A DNA stretch of 64,000 nucleotides from Polytrichum commune (lineage: Eukaryota > Streptophyta > Polytrichopsida > Polytrichales > Polytrichaceae): positions 65,549,554 to 65,613,553 of the forward strand of contig OX485803.1 in NCBI GenBank assembly GCA_950295325.1, written 5' to 3'. Below are positions 12,103 through 28,140 of the stretch, piece by piece (position 1 is the stretch's first letter; each line of letters opens with the position of its first letter). The position numbers and the translations under genes were made by a program. The notes below the pieces were generated by a model. That model worked only from the letters and a program-made list of their open reading frames with translations, had not been told where the DNA came from and ran no database searches.

Positions 12103-13740
12103 TATGTATGTATCAATCTCAACCAAATAAATCCTACAATATCTTAAGGGGTAGACCGTCGGCGGACCCTTTGTATTGGATATTGAGGAGAAAATAATAA
12201 ATATATGTTTCCATTCCAATATGGAATTGTTGAGTATGCATCTCTCTGTCGTGTATTTGGACATACCGTAAATCTGAATTCAAGTACAGATTCTATAAAC
12301 ATGATATTGTATTGATGATATGCAAAGCATAACACCTTAGTGTTGACTTTTCAATGGTGAAAAATCCATAAGTGTCACTACAAACTAGGATTTTTATGTA
12401 TAGTTCTTTAAAAAAATCAGGAAAATCCAAATTCATACATTTCTATGCATAATGTATTCACACATTTCTCTCGACTTCTTCTCTCACCTCTCGTTGTTCT
12501 GAAGTGTATAAAACTGTGAATGATGTGCTTTGAGAAATGAAGTCATAAGGTATATGAACGATGATCAATTTGTGATCAGGTGCTCTGAGTCAAAGTGGTG
12601 GTAAGGGAAGATTCTTCTCATGCCATGAGAAATATAACTTGCATCACGAGTTTTGAATCAGGAATGGTTGATTGATACAATAATTAACTCATAAGATCCT
12701 CCTGTGAAAGGAGTGAATCTAATTTATCTCTGCCTAAGACGCACGAGGGGAAGGAGATACACGAATCGTGCATCTCTCCTGTGAAAGGAGATTGAAAAAT
12801 CAGTGAGAATCAATTTGTTCAGACTATAGTCTTGCACTATATAAGGATGTGAAATCCTGTGACTTTGGTGGATCTGCTCGAACAGAATTGAAGAGTGAAT
12901 TGTGGGTATACTTTAGATTGGTTTAAGTGAGAGCATGAATTCCATTCATATAGCCCCTGTAATTTTTCTTTGGACAACATGCTCACGTGTTGATAAGGGT
13001 GGATTATTGGATGAGAAGTACCTAGTTGAGAGGGCGACTACACTCATCCTGATGTCAATGTTGATGTAGCGACCCTGTATCAAGTATTCAAAGTAGAATT
13101 ATCACTCGGAATGGAAATCTAAAGTGGAAGATTCCCAGTGAGACATGAGTAGAGGAGAGTACATTAAATGTCTCTTCGTGTTCGGATGGGCGTAATCCTC
13201 GATTCAGAATATGTAATTGCGATTAGATTTCTTGTGATTGAGGCGATTGACGGAACTGAGACATCTCCAAAGACATTCGCTGCGACCATGGTCTTTTGAG
13301 GATGCCAAGAAGCAGATAAGACAGAGCGTCGAAGTGAGGAAGGTGAGTCGTGAAGGGGAAGAGGCAAGTGTGATTTAACCCATATCGTTTGGGGGAATGC
13401 TCAAGGGCAGGTATATAAGGAGAAGTGGCCAACACCTCGTTCGAGAACAAGACGTTGACTTGGAATTGGTTACTGGTTACTTGCTATTTATTACTAAGAC
13501 TATGGCCCTCTTTGTGAGACTCGTTACTTGGAACTGGTTACTGGTTCTTGAGACTATGGTTGGTTACTCAGACTATGGTTGAGCCGTCTAGACTATGATC
13601 CTAGAGATTAGACTCTTCGCTCAGTCTGGTCCGCTTAGCTCGGTCACTAGGTTCGCGTTACTTGTAACTAGACTTTTGCAAGTTACAGTAAATACCTCTA
13701 CCATCCAAACGCAATAAAAAAATCAAAGAAGGTTGATGCA
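12103..13740. other. Non-coding region with palindromes and TATA boxes, LTR-like in character
   Basis: No protein is recognisable. CTCCTGTGAAAGGAG, itself a small hairpin, occurs at 12699-12713 and again at 12776-12790. Between them an 11-bp-arm palindrome spans 12754-12776 (one mismatch). TATA-like sites lie at 12838-12846 (CTATATAAG) and 13413-13421 (GTATATAAG). A short repeated word (TTGGAAYTGGTTACTGGTT) occurs near 13459 and 13529, with GACTATGG repeats after it. The mix resembles LTR promoter sequence, but no paired LTR, primer-binding site or polypurine tract was found. Confidence 0.25.
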
Positions 13741-15871
13741 TTACAAATATAAGTAACACTTCAAGTTTTTTTGCAACATGATCATGAATCTTTCTCTTTT
13801 TCACGTTCAACTCGTCTACTTCTTCGTTTTATATTACGTCTTATTTCTTCATTCTTTTTCCTTCTAAAAAAACTACCCATTCCAAATTTCATTCTACAAT
13901 TGATAGGCATAATATTATTTCTAGAACATCAACAATTATACAACCTTATGCATTAATCCAAACACAATTATTTTTTAATTCTAGTTATGATGTTATTGAT
14001 GTTGAGATCACTTCAACACATAGAAAATTGATCATTTCTAAGGGTTTCTTATCTTTGGCCAACCAACATCTAAAAACAAATCCAAATTTGCTATTGGACC
14101 TCTCTCCAGTTAAGATCCAGGATCACTTGAATGCATCAAAACTATAAAATTTATCAAATAAATATTCATATTTTTATATTACATTATTTAAGATTTTTTA
14201 TTTTATTTTATTTGTTTATTTAATATAATATACTATTTATATGTTTTTTAATTATATGTTTTCATGTTTCCAATGGCCGTAAAGATTTTATTGCAAGTTT
14301 GAAAATGACCAATGTTATAAATCTCATTCTTTCTAACATCTATGACAGACTTTCGGTTCTTAGAACTCGAATACCCAATACAATGTCATTTTGGAATGTC
14401 AAGCATAATGAAAATTTTCTTACACCAATGTTTATTGCACATGCATATCTTTCATATGATGATGTTATTTTCAGTAATGTTCATCATGAAAATTAGAGGG
14501 AACTCAATGCATGCCTTAATCAAGCATAAGTGATGGTTATAAACACAATCTATTGCATCAATGTCAATGATCATCTTATCAATCCAGATAATTCAAGGCA
14601 AATAATAAGTATTTTACCAATCAAATATTATTAAGTACAATGTAGTCAGGCAAATGAGATACATAGTACATGGATGGGTTGTTCATTGTCCTAGTAAACT
14701 TATGGGATGTAATTATAAACACAGTGGAGAATATTCCATGACATTCTTTGAAAATATGATGTCCACAAATTATAATCAAGTTCAACGTGCTTAAGAAATA
14801 ACTTCATTGTATTGAAATGAAATTGGTGCACAAAATAACATTCATACCTTGAAAACCAACATAAAAGATATAGCAAACCATACTAAGAACCTGAAAGTGG
14901 ACGATAACTATAAGGGCTGAATGGATTGAAACAACAACAATGGAATCTCCTACTTAGACCGCAAACCTATGTACAAAGACAAATATTGGTTGGATAGCAA
15001 TTGTAATGAATGTAAATTACAAAGAGATGAGAGTTTGAGTGTTAAAGACCAAGGTAAAGAGACTAGCAATGACAGAAGCAACAATTCAATGAACTCAAGA
15101 AGATAGGCTCGAATGCGAGAGAATATTAAAAGTTGGAGGGACTAGGAATTCCGAAGTTTGAGGGTTACATGAATGTCAAAGTTTACCTATTTAGATATAG
15201 AAAACCCCATCATTCTATATTGTAGTTTTCTCTACATTTGCTATATTCATAATTTCTTAAACATTCTTCTTTTAGGTATGCAATTTCAATATGAAGTCAT
15301 TATGTTAAAACTAAGTAACCAGTGAGCCCCATAAGCTTCAACATTGACAATTGAAATTCCAACACATTGGAACTTCAAAATTGTATTTAAAACATTCCAG
15401 GAGCTTGATCCAAAAATTGAATCAAATGGAGCAATAACTGAGGCTTGAATTGTGGACACAAAACCATGTCCATTGATTATTGTTCATTGATCATTGTCCA
15501 CTATAATTTTTTTGGGCAAAAATGCCAATTATGAAACAAATCAAATAATATTTTTTTAAACCAATAAAATAAAACAAAATATAAAATATAAAATACTTGA
15601 AATCAATAAACACAGCAATCACAATGGATTGAATTCAAACACATTAAAGAGCATACCATACAAGTTTTGTCAACATCCAAACACAATGGGCCATCAACCC
15701 ATACAACCCCCTTGGCTGCCTCCCAAATACACAAGCAAATCCAACAATGAGGGCAACAATCCCAGAAGAAATGAGGTAGAAACCCTTGGAGCAAGGATGA
15801 TGGCCAACTCCAAAAAACCACATATCATAATTAAGTGATGGCCATAAAGGCCTTGCAAAGATGCACAAAAC
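13741..15871. other. AT-rich spacer without recognisable genes
   Basis: Very AT-rich, with T-runs and A-runs near 14160-14260 and 15540-15590. Open frames are short and have no recognisable motifs. The overlapping minus-strand frames at 15603-15987 are hydrophobic and Trp/Cys-rich, but overlap one another in three registers and look like composition effects. Confidence 0.5.
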
Positions 15872-16167
15872 CAACTTTGATGTGTCCAAAACATTGGAAA
15901 ACACCATCTCGGCACCAAGAGGGCATTTTCCAAGTTTTTAGGCAATCTTAAAAGTCCTAAGAAGCCTTTGATCACTCGAGGCATCATTTTGGAAGATTTT
16001 TATAAGAATCAATAGATTATGGAATGAACTTCAATTGTCCCAAATGCTGGAAAACATCCTCTCAACGCGAGAGGGTGTTTTCCAACATTTTGGGAACCTT
16101 TCAGAAGCCATAAAAGGCCATAGGTATTGCTCATGGCATCATTTTTCAAGAATTTTCAAATAAAAAT
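15872..16167. repeat. Two-copy tandem repeat, each copy containing a foldback
   Basis: Two diverged direct copies of about 140 bp lie at 15872-16010 and 16027-16167, sharing the order TGGAAAACA, CTC, GAG, TTTTCCA, then CATCATTTT. In copy 2 the arms 16039-16063 and 16069-16094 pair almost fully around a 5-base loop (AACGC). Copy 1 keeps a weaker version of the same hairpin. Confidence 0.7.
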
Positions 16168-18624
16168 TACATTTAGATTCAACTTTAATGTGTCTTCAAT
16201 GTTGAAAGCCCCGAGTGGCCCTTAGTGGTATGTTGGGGTCATGTGTAGTTGCAATTTGAACTTGTGCAAAAGCAAAGAATCTTCTTTACACAATTAATGT
16301 CTCATTGCAAATTTTGCACAATTCGACAACTTGTAACTAACATAGCCTCCCTTTAATTTCGATGGAACTATGATTATTATTATTATTGCTAGGTGTGAGG
16401 CCAAACCCACCACCCTTAAGCGTCCTAGTCCGGGTGATGGTCTTGGGAATCACATGTAGTGTATGTAGCGTGAAAATTGATCTCTTCACATCATTAAGCA
16501 TTCATGTCATTTTGAATTACTTTGTTTATTTAGAAGTAGCCTCTTGGCTCGTGGTCGCGTTGGCCTTTTCTAGGGTCCAACCGGCGGCCTTGGCAACACA
16601 AACTCTCAAGGATATTCTCCTTTGGCCTTTGATTATCCTTTCCTTCAACTTGCCCTTGCTAGAGTCCTCCATTTTATCCATTTCTTATAAGCGATTGAAT
16701 CTCCCAAAGAGGACATAAGTGTTAAAAAAACACTCCCTCAATGGTTGATCACAAGTACAATTGCCTTTGAGGCCACACGGAATTCTAGATAAACTAATGC
16801 TTTAACTACTTGGCTTGCACTACAAAATCTAAACACCTAATGTAATGGTTTATCGAAGTACTAATGTAAGGTTTTTTAGGACTAGCCTTGACTAGCTTCT
16901 ATGTTAAGTTGATGTGTAGATAAACTAATGCTTCTCACATCGATCCTCTTCCGGGCAACTCCGAGGCTTAGCCACCTCGTCCCAAGGTCCAGCAGTTAGC
17001 TTAGCCACCTCGTCACAGGGTCCAGCAGTCGCTTAGCCACCTAACTAAATTTCACCATAACCACCTAAGCAACTAATTGCTCAAAGGCCCACATGCGAGC
17101 CTTTAGCTACACTCTTAAATGTAATCCCTCGAGATGCTTAATCGGACAATTGCTAACTCTTTTACTCTTCGGCTAATAAGCTGACTAATTACCTAACATC
17201 ACTAACTAATCCACACACGTGGACCCAAGCTCCAAGAGCCTATAACATTAACTAATCCATACACGTGGACCCAAGCTCCAAGAGCTCATCTCCATTGAGG
17301 GAACTTGAGAGAGAGCTTAACTAACTAACTTCACTAAAAACTAATAACCCACACACGTGGCTCAAGCTCTTAAGAGCTTGCTCCCTTGAGAGCGCTTGAT
17401 GGAGAGAGAGGAAAATGAGAGAGAAACCACCTTAAGTAGTAAAGAGGGAGAGAGGGAGAGAGGGAGAGAGAGGTGAGGATAGGGTGAGAGGATTAGCACC
17501 TCCAATCACAATCCCTTAACCTTCACCTCTAAAGTAGGGACTAATCCCCTTCCACCAAGCTTCCTTCTTCCTAAACTAACAAGGCGGATCCAAAAGTGGG
17601 CATTTAACCCGCGGAGCTCGCCTTGCCTCACCTTACCCCTTACTCACATAATCAAGGCATTCTCCTATTGAAATCAACCTTGAAATAATCACACAACACC
17701 ACCTAATGCCTAAAGTTAAATCCACACCACACTTCATTCTTTTTATGTTTTGTGAATAATCATAATACCTCAAAGTCAAACTAAAATTGGTTTCGAGGAG
17801 TTAATCACCACATGTGGGCACCATTTTGGGCTCACACTAGGGGCGCCAATGAATGCAATTATTAGAGGTTTGAAACATAATATGGTACTTGATATTCCCC
17901 AATCCCAAGTAAAACCTCCCAGGTAAATACCATTGGGTCGTAGGTATAATGGGAAAATGCTAGAGGGTGTACCCCCAGGCATTGCGTCCAGGGAGGACAT
18001 CTCCTATGTGTCATAATTGGAGATATCCCACCTTCCATAATTTTATCTTGTCCACCCTATCATGATCAAGACCAACAATTTCTATAGATGGAATATTTTC
18101 ATTTCGTTTTGTTTACTCCTTGCTTTATATCAACTGCAAATTAACATGTTCCATATACATTTTTGGAAGCCAAATTGGTGATATTTTGTTTGGTTGGTGG
18201 ATCATGGATACATTGCCAAATATGTGTCTCCTTGGACCAATAACCTTACAGTTACTTTGCTTTGTTTTGTATTGTAATTTTCCATAACCTTTCATTTTAT
18301 TTTTATTTTATTTTCATTTCAAAATTCTTAAAATGTTTGTTTCATAACAACTTATTTGTGGTTACTATCATCTCCAAGTTGTTGCAACCTCCTCTTCTTT
18401 CGTAGCCCTCCGACTTTCTTTTTTTCTTTTTTTCTTCCCCCCCCCCCTTCAAGAGCATCTTGAGCAAGTCATCATCGAAGTCATGTTGAGGAGGAGGATA
18501 CGTTCTTCAACTTTACCATTCTCAAGTCCCAACTCATGAGTGCAATTATGTCATAAAGTGGAGAAATCTTAATTAAAAGCATCGATGAAGTCATATGATG
18601 TTGTAGTCGATATCATCACATGTA
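16168..18624. other. Non-coding spacer
   Basis: No gene is recognised. The 110-codon frame at 16386-16718 is hydrophobic without motifs, and the minus-strand 74-codon frame at 17776-18000 is not assignable. The region contains a cytosine run at 18437-18447, short GCCACCTCGTC repeats near 16971-17040, and the tandem repeat described separately. Confidence 0.45.
17203..17378. repeat. Three-copy short direct repeat with an ACACGTGG core
   Basis: Copies at about 17203-17239, 17248-17285 and 17340-17378 share CTAAT-CC-ACACACGTGG-(ACC)-CAAGCTC-AAGAGC. Each contains CACGTG, the plant G-box core, but no gene promoter is evident nearby, so a regulatory role is not supported. Confidence 0.6.
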
Positions 18625-19005
18625 CGTATAGTAGAGGCATTTATTCCCGGTCAAGATAGATACTCATTGGTGATCTATAGGGTACCAAAATTTTGATTAG
18701 GTTGGAATTGAATTTCAATCAAGCTGCAACCAATAGTGCCATGACACGTGTTGTGGTCTTGAGTGCTAAAGTGAGGAAGAATAAATGGTTATGGCAAACT
18801 CTAGACATTGGCAATATGTTGGAGCCAACTTTTGGTTTCAAAAATTCACAAAATAAATAAATTCAAGGAATAAAATTACTAATTTTTTTACAATCCTCTT
18901 GATTTCTATCTTTCTACATGGGAATTTTTTTTTTGTATATCCTTATACTTCTTTTGAATTGGCGCAAAATTTTGTAAGTTATATGTTATGGGCGCCTCTA
19001 CTTTA
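18625..19005. repeat. Dispersed repeat family B, copy 1
   Basis: About 380 bp that is collinear with 50670-51060. Shared blocks include GATTAGGTTGG, TTTCAATC, GTGCCATGACAC versus GTGTCATGACAC, CAATCCTCTTGATTTCTATC and GGGC-CCTCTA. It has no coding potential. Copy 2 lies at the head of the composite repeat at 50.7 kb. Confidence 0.7.
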
Positions 19006-20613
19006 TATATTTAAAATACTTGAAATTTGTGTTTCATTTTTTATAAAAAATACATTCTTAATACTATATACAATAGTTCTACAACTGCTTCCATACATGT
19101 TTGTTGTAGTAGAATTGGCACATCCCAACCTTTGAAACCAATCATGTCACTTCAAAGGTGTCTTTGCACCGCTTTACAATCCACAACCTCCCCCACTTGC
19201 TCCACATGTCCCGACATTGCATACCTTATATTTAAATGGCGTTGATGTACATGCTTGTCGTTTGACAAATCATAATTGTTCAAATATGCAAATTTTGCGT
19301 TTTTCCCAAAGTTTTTGCTTCCGTTATTGTGATTTTTGCATTATTCGGTATACAAACATCTAACCACGAGTGTGTGGATTGATGTCCTTTATGGACTCTC
19401 CTTCAAGCCTACAAGCTCCTCCACATGTTGCCTTAAAATGCATCACTATCACCTTATTAGTTACCTCCACTTTAACATGACTTCATAGACATAACACATA
19501 CAACCCTCGTGGTCTAAACTTTCTTAACTTTGAGAAATCATAATGTACTAGAGACATGATATCTAGTGATGACATATTTTACACACAATTCCCTATGTTG
19601 GCACACATGCTATTTGACTACTTGACAAGGAAAAATGTGATATTTGATCCTTTTTATTTCTTAAAACTAGCGCGCGCACACACACACACACACACATGTT
19701 TTGGGACTATTCGTGTCATTACATGCCTAGTTGTTTCACATTGTTGTCACAATTTATCATACTCAACATACATCGTACAAAGTATTAAGCTATGCACTCA
19801 TAAATCCATGGTGGATCTATATAGTTGCATGACCTTGGTTGAAGTCAAACACACTATTTTTTTAGATTAATTTTTTTTTTGGTTCAATGCATAACAAGGT
19901 TGGTAAGAACAACCTTTACGTCCTAAGAATGTTGTGTTTTTAGTCAAACATCTTTGATTGCCTTGCTTTGATGAGAATTTGACCAAAATTTAAATGATGA
20001 TGGTGTCTATAAATGGCAACATTCATAGAAATACATGAAAGCAACATAAAATTAACAAAACATTTATCTAATTTCATCATAAACATAAATTCACAAAAAT
20101 ATAAAAGGTTTCACAACAACAATAATTGATTTTTTTTCATGATGATTAGAATTACATGATTCACCCCATTAGGTACTAATGGACTTATTTCCCATGGAAC
20201 GCTATATTTTGATCGTCATAAAAATATAGCACATTATTCTTCAAATGATACTATAATGCATGCATATTTAAAAATAAAAGATAAAAATTATCACATAGAA
20301 AGATAGATATAAGATTCAACAAGATCATTGAACAATAATACAATAGTCAAAGCAAGGATACAATGAACCATATGAGACACACCTATCAAAAATGATCACA
20401 TACAAAAAATTGACAAATTTGAATTTTCACTCAAATTCTTTACTCACTCACACACACACATACGAGCATTTCCATGAGAAATCCAGAATTTTGAAGTAGT
20501 GCACAATCTTACCAATCTTACCAATCTAGAACATGCCCCAACCCACCAAAGTTGAGAGACACATACGTACACAGGGTATACCACAACCCTAATTCGAGTA
20601 CTTGTCTTAGTCA
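19006..20613. other. AT-rich spacer with a dinucleotide microsatellite
   Basis: No gene is recognised. A CG/CA dinucleotide run spans 19671-19696. An 8-bp inverted repeat (CCTTTGAA...TTCAAAGG) lies near 19130-19160. Otherwise it is A/T-rich non-coding DNA. Confidence 0.5.
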
Positions 20614-20952
20614 AACACCTATATTTGAGGGGTGCCGTATGTGGTTTGGTGTGACTTCAAGAACAGATACCATTGAGACACGTGTATAAAAAAAGATTGG
20701 GCTGCATGTTCAAAATATGTTAACCATTGTAAGTTCAACAATCGACACCATTGGGATACCGATACGACTGTTGAAACGGACACAAGGACCTTCACCGTGC
20801 TAATGAGCAAGACATTCTTTATGAGCTTCCAAAATCACGAGGAAATTGGGCTACGTTCTTGATTTGGGTGTCCTAATGGCGTGTCTCATATCCTTCCTAG
20901 GAGAAGTGGGCCAGTCAGGAAAAAGTAACCATTTAAGGACCCATCTACCCTT
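20614..20952 (+). repeat. Dispersed repeat family A, copy 1
   Basis: About 340 bp matching 38678-39015 and 54151-54498 in the same orientation. Shared landmarks, in order: ACACCTATATTTGAG, TTAACCATT-TAAGTTCAA, CGACA, ATGAGCTTCC, GAGAAGTGGG and a closing CCCA-CTACC-TT. No coding potential is seen. It ends about 730 bp upstream of the RABH start codon. Confidence 0.65.
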
Positions 20953-24450
<3,498 letters not shown>

Positions 24451-26040
24451 CCAATAAGAGGAGTGATATACTAGTTTCACACCTCAATGTTCACATTGAA
24501 GTTTGGAGACATTCACTGTAGGTGTAATCCTGTACTATCTTTAAGACCCCCAAGCATTGTCAAGGCTTATGTTAGGATACGTCTTGCTGGCTACATTGAG
24601 GGGACATGGTTTTGTGTCCATTTAGGTAGGATGTGGCTGATTGTTTAGTCATCTGATTAGGCTGTTGCAAGCTGCAATTATTCAAGGAGACACAATAGAG
24701 ACCTGGAGGAGTTTCAGAGCAGCCCAATTTTTGGGTCTTGTCTTTTCAGCTGTTCATGTTAGATTCTACTACAGTTCAAATTTAGGACTGAATTGGGTAG
24801 GCTGAAAGTTGAGAGACGCATTAGATAGATATATTTGACATATTGAGCAGTAAGTAGTGTACCGGCTCAGGTCTCATATTTCCTATGCTTGTTCAGTCAA
24901 GTTTGGGGTATTTGTTAGGCAGTGTATTACGATTCTAGAGCTATCAATGGAGCTTACTCCTGGAATTTGTGCACCAGTAATTGTTGAGAACAGTGTTTTC
25001 TATTTGTCAGTCTTGCAGAAACTTTGACTGCCATATGTTTTACTGGCAGTGTAGTGTTGCGAGTTCAGGATTCAATGAATGCATTTTGAGTGCTCAGTGC
25101 AATAAAAATTCAGTCACATGAATTTAGTACCTATCATAGGGCTGCAACTTGTGTGACATTAGTTAGTGCTTGAAGAGTGTTGATGTCACTACACTTTGCG
25201 TAATAATGGAATACTGTCTGAAAATCTTGTATTTACCATTGTTCTCATTCTTGTAGTAGCAAACTTTCTCTTGTATCCCCATCAGGTAGATGATGGCAAC
25301 ATGGGGGTTGAGCTCACAAATTGATGTACAAGTGCATATCTATTGTGTGCATTACTTTGATTTGCCGCCAAGTCTGGGGATGATTTCTCAAACTCAACTC
25401 ATGAAGCTTAACCGGGGTGTGTATATAAACAAAGCACATGACAATTTGTCCGGACTGCAAAATACACTGAAATACTATATATAGTGTCACTTACTATTAG
25501 AAACTACGCAATGCTATATCTATTTACTGTAAATCTCATATTTTACCAACAAATGTCAAATTGGTTGTTTGGACATTACAGAACAACTTTACTTGTTAAA
25601 AATTACATCAATGGTAAAATGATATAGCACTCTGTAATTCCAAATAGTAAGTGACAATTGAAACTTGAAACAGATTTGGACATGATTGACATGGATTCTC
25701 TGTGTTTGTTTAATATGGTGGTCACCATTCTGGTCTGTCCTGACGAAGTTGTTCTGCTTTCTAATCACGATTAGGCTTACAAAGGCTTTTGAATAAGCTA
25801 TATGAGTTTTGCACTTTTGCTAGCTTTGATGTCCATTTGTCTAAGGCCCAAAATCATGACCTTTGGCCATAAATCAAGAGGCATTTTACTTAGGGAAGGA
25901 CCAAATTGAGATAACCCATGAATATAAATACCTTAGGATTGATTTATTCTCACATGCCACTTTGACTATCAAGTAAAACGCAAAGAATTGCATGTATGAA
26001 AGTTTGATGGGCACCTTGAGGACAGAGGAATAGTTGGAGA
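24451..26040. other. RABH 3' region and spacer
   Basis: The first few hundred bases are probably the 3' untranslated region of the RABH gene, but no polyadenylation signal stands out. No other gene is recognised. A small inverted-repeat element at 25485-25656 is listed separately. Confidence 0.4.
25485..25656. mobile_element. Short MITE-like element with 36-bp inverted repeats
   Basis: 25485-25520 and 25621-25656 are reverse complements at 30 of 36 positions; the outer 14 bases (TGTCACTTACTATT) are perfect. The total length is 172 bp and the interior is AT-rich. No target-site duplication was found. The TGTCACTTACTA word also occurs at 54735-54746 inside another inverted-repeat element, hinting at related families. 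Confidence 0.6.
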
Positions 26041-26840
26041 TACATGTTCAAGGCTTTTGTGCTTCCAACTTTCACATATGGCATTGAAATTTGGGGAGGT
26101 GACTTGAAAAACTCTCATTGGTAAGGGTACAAAGATACATATATTGTCTCATCAAAGTTTGTTCTTCAACAACCTATCATATTTTGTTGGCTAAATTTGG
26201 AGAATTTCCCATGAAATTATAAGCTCTAAAGCTAACTATGGATTTTCAACAATGCCATGCCCACGTACCCACCTCTTGGTTGGTTATTCAAGAAGTCTCA
26301 CTTTCTCATCACCTTGCCCAAACAAGGGGCTAACACTTGGCATAGATCTACAACTACATCACGGAACCCCGTGATTAGTATGAGGCCAACGGGCTCGTAG
26401 TCATGCTCGTGTGAAAATACGGGCGTTATTTTTTCTTTTCTTAGATCTACAACCATGTGGAAAGCATGTTGGGGTCTATCTCATCATGGGTACAACCCAA
26501 CATCATCAAAAGTTACATTCGATGATATCAAAGAGGCTTTTGTTGCTAGAGAGTGGAATTCTTTCCATCTCTTTGGGAAGAAACTAGATTACCTACATCT
26601 CAAGGATTTTCTTAAATACGAATGTGAAGTGCACTTGGAGCAACCATTGACACCACAACAACGCAAGATCGTTGTTACTTACCACACCTCGAATCATAGA
26701 CTGGCCATGGAAACCAGATGGTGGTCAAGTATCCCTATCTCTAGAGATAATAGACTATGCCACTTTTGCTCTTATGAGTCACGCTTTGTGTTGCAGTATC
26801 CTCTATACAACCCTGTTAGAGTTAAGTTTCAATGACTTTT
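26041..26840 (+). mobile_element. LINE relic (reverse transcriptase C-terminal part)
   Basis: Reads MFKAFVLPTFTYGIEIWGG near 26047, a typical end of a non-LTR reverse transcriptase, then broken frames. An open stretch follows at 26455-26835 with TFDDIKEAFVAREWNSFHLF and a Cys/His patch (RLCHFCSY). The reading frame is damaged by stops and indels. A foreign 87-bp insertion with target duplications splits it at 26343-26453; across it the flanking sequence can be rejoined (TWHRS / TTMWKACW-like). Confidence 0.75.
26343..26453 (+). mobile_element. 87-bp LINE 3' tail inserted with 12-bp target-site duplications
   Basis: TAGATCTACAAC occurs at 26343-26354 and again at 26442-26453, enclosing 87 bp (26355-26441). 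The insert matches the 3' end of the LINE at 28141-29787: a hairpin ATCACGG-N4-CCGTGAT, then CCAACGGGCTC, then ATACGGGCGT and a T/C-rich end. This is an extremely 5'-truncated retrotransposition event into an older LINE relic. Confidence 0.9.
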
Positions 26841-27892
26841 TGAGAAGGCAATATTAGAGAGTATTTCTTTCAATTAAACCATCAACTTGATATTAGCCTT
26901 TATGTCATGGAGTCCACCACACTCCGCCACTCTAGGGAATTAGTTGGTATGATACCACCTTGATGTATCTTTAGTCTCATAAGGCTTTCGATTTCCCGGA
27001 CTCTAAAATCAATTATATTTCATTTCAAGTGAAACTAAATGTCATATTTGGTGTAGTATCTAAATAACACTTTACTTGGTCTATGATTTGGCATCTATAT
27101 GTCATGCAACCTATTACAAAGATGAAGTGAAATTATAGTTATGTGCTAAAGGTGATTAGATAGGTACATGTGCTATGTACTCAAACCTATAATTCTTTAC
27201 ACAAACCCAAATCTCCTTGTAACTCAATTTTCATAAATATTTTTTTATCCATTTGAAAAATGTATTTGATAAATGGGTTAAATTTTGGATAGGTTCACCT
27301 TTGACATTTTAAGCTCAAACACCAACAAGGAAGAGATCTTTAAACCATAATGGGTGTTTGCCTTTGGGTCGGTAGGCTTTAAGAGTCGATGAAATCCATT
27401 ATAAATTTTGTAACAAATGTATCTTAAAATTGCAAACAATCTATGCCATGACAATGACATAGACACATGGCCACACTTGCTATCCACGTGCAACAATGAA
27501 TTCCTCAATGTTTTAGAATCACTCACCACAATATTCTCACCTAACAAATCGCAAATATCCTCAAATTATGGACCATTATGGATAGTGGTTTTGAATCTAA
27601 GAAACGGATATTTAATATATTTTTCAAAATAGATTTCGACAAACTTGAAGATCAATGTTCCAAACTGTCCTTGGTAAAATTTCAAATATCTAAAAGTACA
27701 ATTTCACTACATAATATTATTTAAGATGCTATCAGCCATTCCATTATAATAGTATTAGTATATTGCTTCACTTGAGTTTTTCAGCTTAAATTTGTCAGTG
27801 CAATGCTTTGTTGTGAGGACAAATTAAAGTATAAATCTGAAAATAATTTGGCTTAATCCTGGTTCCACCCAATGATTGGGGAGAACCGACAG
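26841..27892. other. AT-rich spacer with a small LINE fragment
   Basis: Mostly AT-rich. At 27417-27520 the plus strand reads NLCHDNDIDTWPHLLSTCNN, clearly related to the KNDKDTWPHLLSMCENP stretch of the LINE at 28.1-29.8 kb, so a decayed fragment of a related LINE is present at about 27380-27632. Confidence 0.6.
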
Positions 27893-28105
27893 TTAGTTAC
27901 AAATGAACCAGTTGAGTTTGAGAAAAAATTGGTTGAAGTTCAAGATTGCAGGATAATTACTGATCATTCTAGAGGAATTTATAGAATATACCCCAATTTA
28001 ATAAAGGAAAACCGGAGGATGTCAACATGTAACCGATTGGACTTGCAAACACTAGGATCTCAACCGATTATGCCCAAAAATCTCCCCGACCACTGGTCCC
28101 ACCCA
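27893..28105. repeat. Dispersed repeat family D, copy 1
   Basis: Similar to 51480-51790. Shared blocks are TTGAAGTTCAAG, CATTCTAGAGGAATTTATA, TCAACATGTAAC versus TCACAACATGTAAC, TTGGACTTG-AAACACTAGGAT and a CTCCC-CGAC-ACTGGT end. Non-coding. The second copy carries a recent internal duplication that is absent here. Confidence 0.65.
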
Positions 28106-28140
28106 ATGTACATACTCAACTAAATAATCTAATGTGAATT

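Noticed and set aside
12500-13720. Complete LTR retrotransposon
   Set aside because: Only TATA-like and repeat features are present; no second LTR, primer-binding site, or gag/pol frame is visible.
15603-15987. Hydrophobic minus-strand frames
   Set aside because: Three overlapping registers, Trp/Cys-rich, no family; they overlap the start of a tandem non-coding repeat.
17203-17378. G-box promoter cluster
   Set aside because: CACGTG recurs only because a short repeat was duplicated; no gene start follows.
26355-26441. Possible tRNA or small RNA gene because of its hairpin
   Set aside because: Its target duplications and match to the LINE 3' end identify it as a truncated LINE tail.
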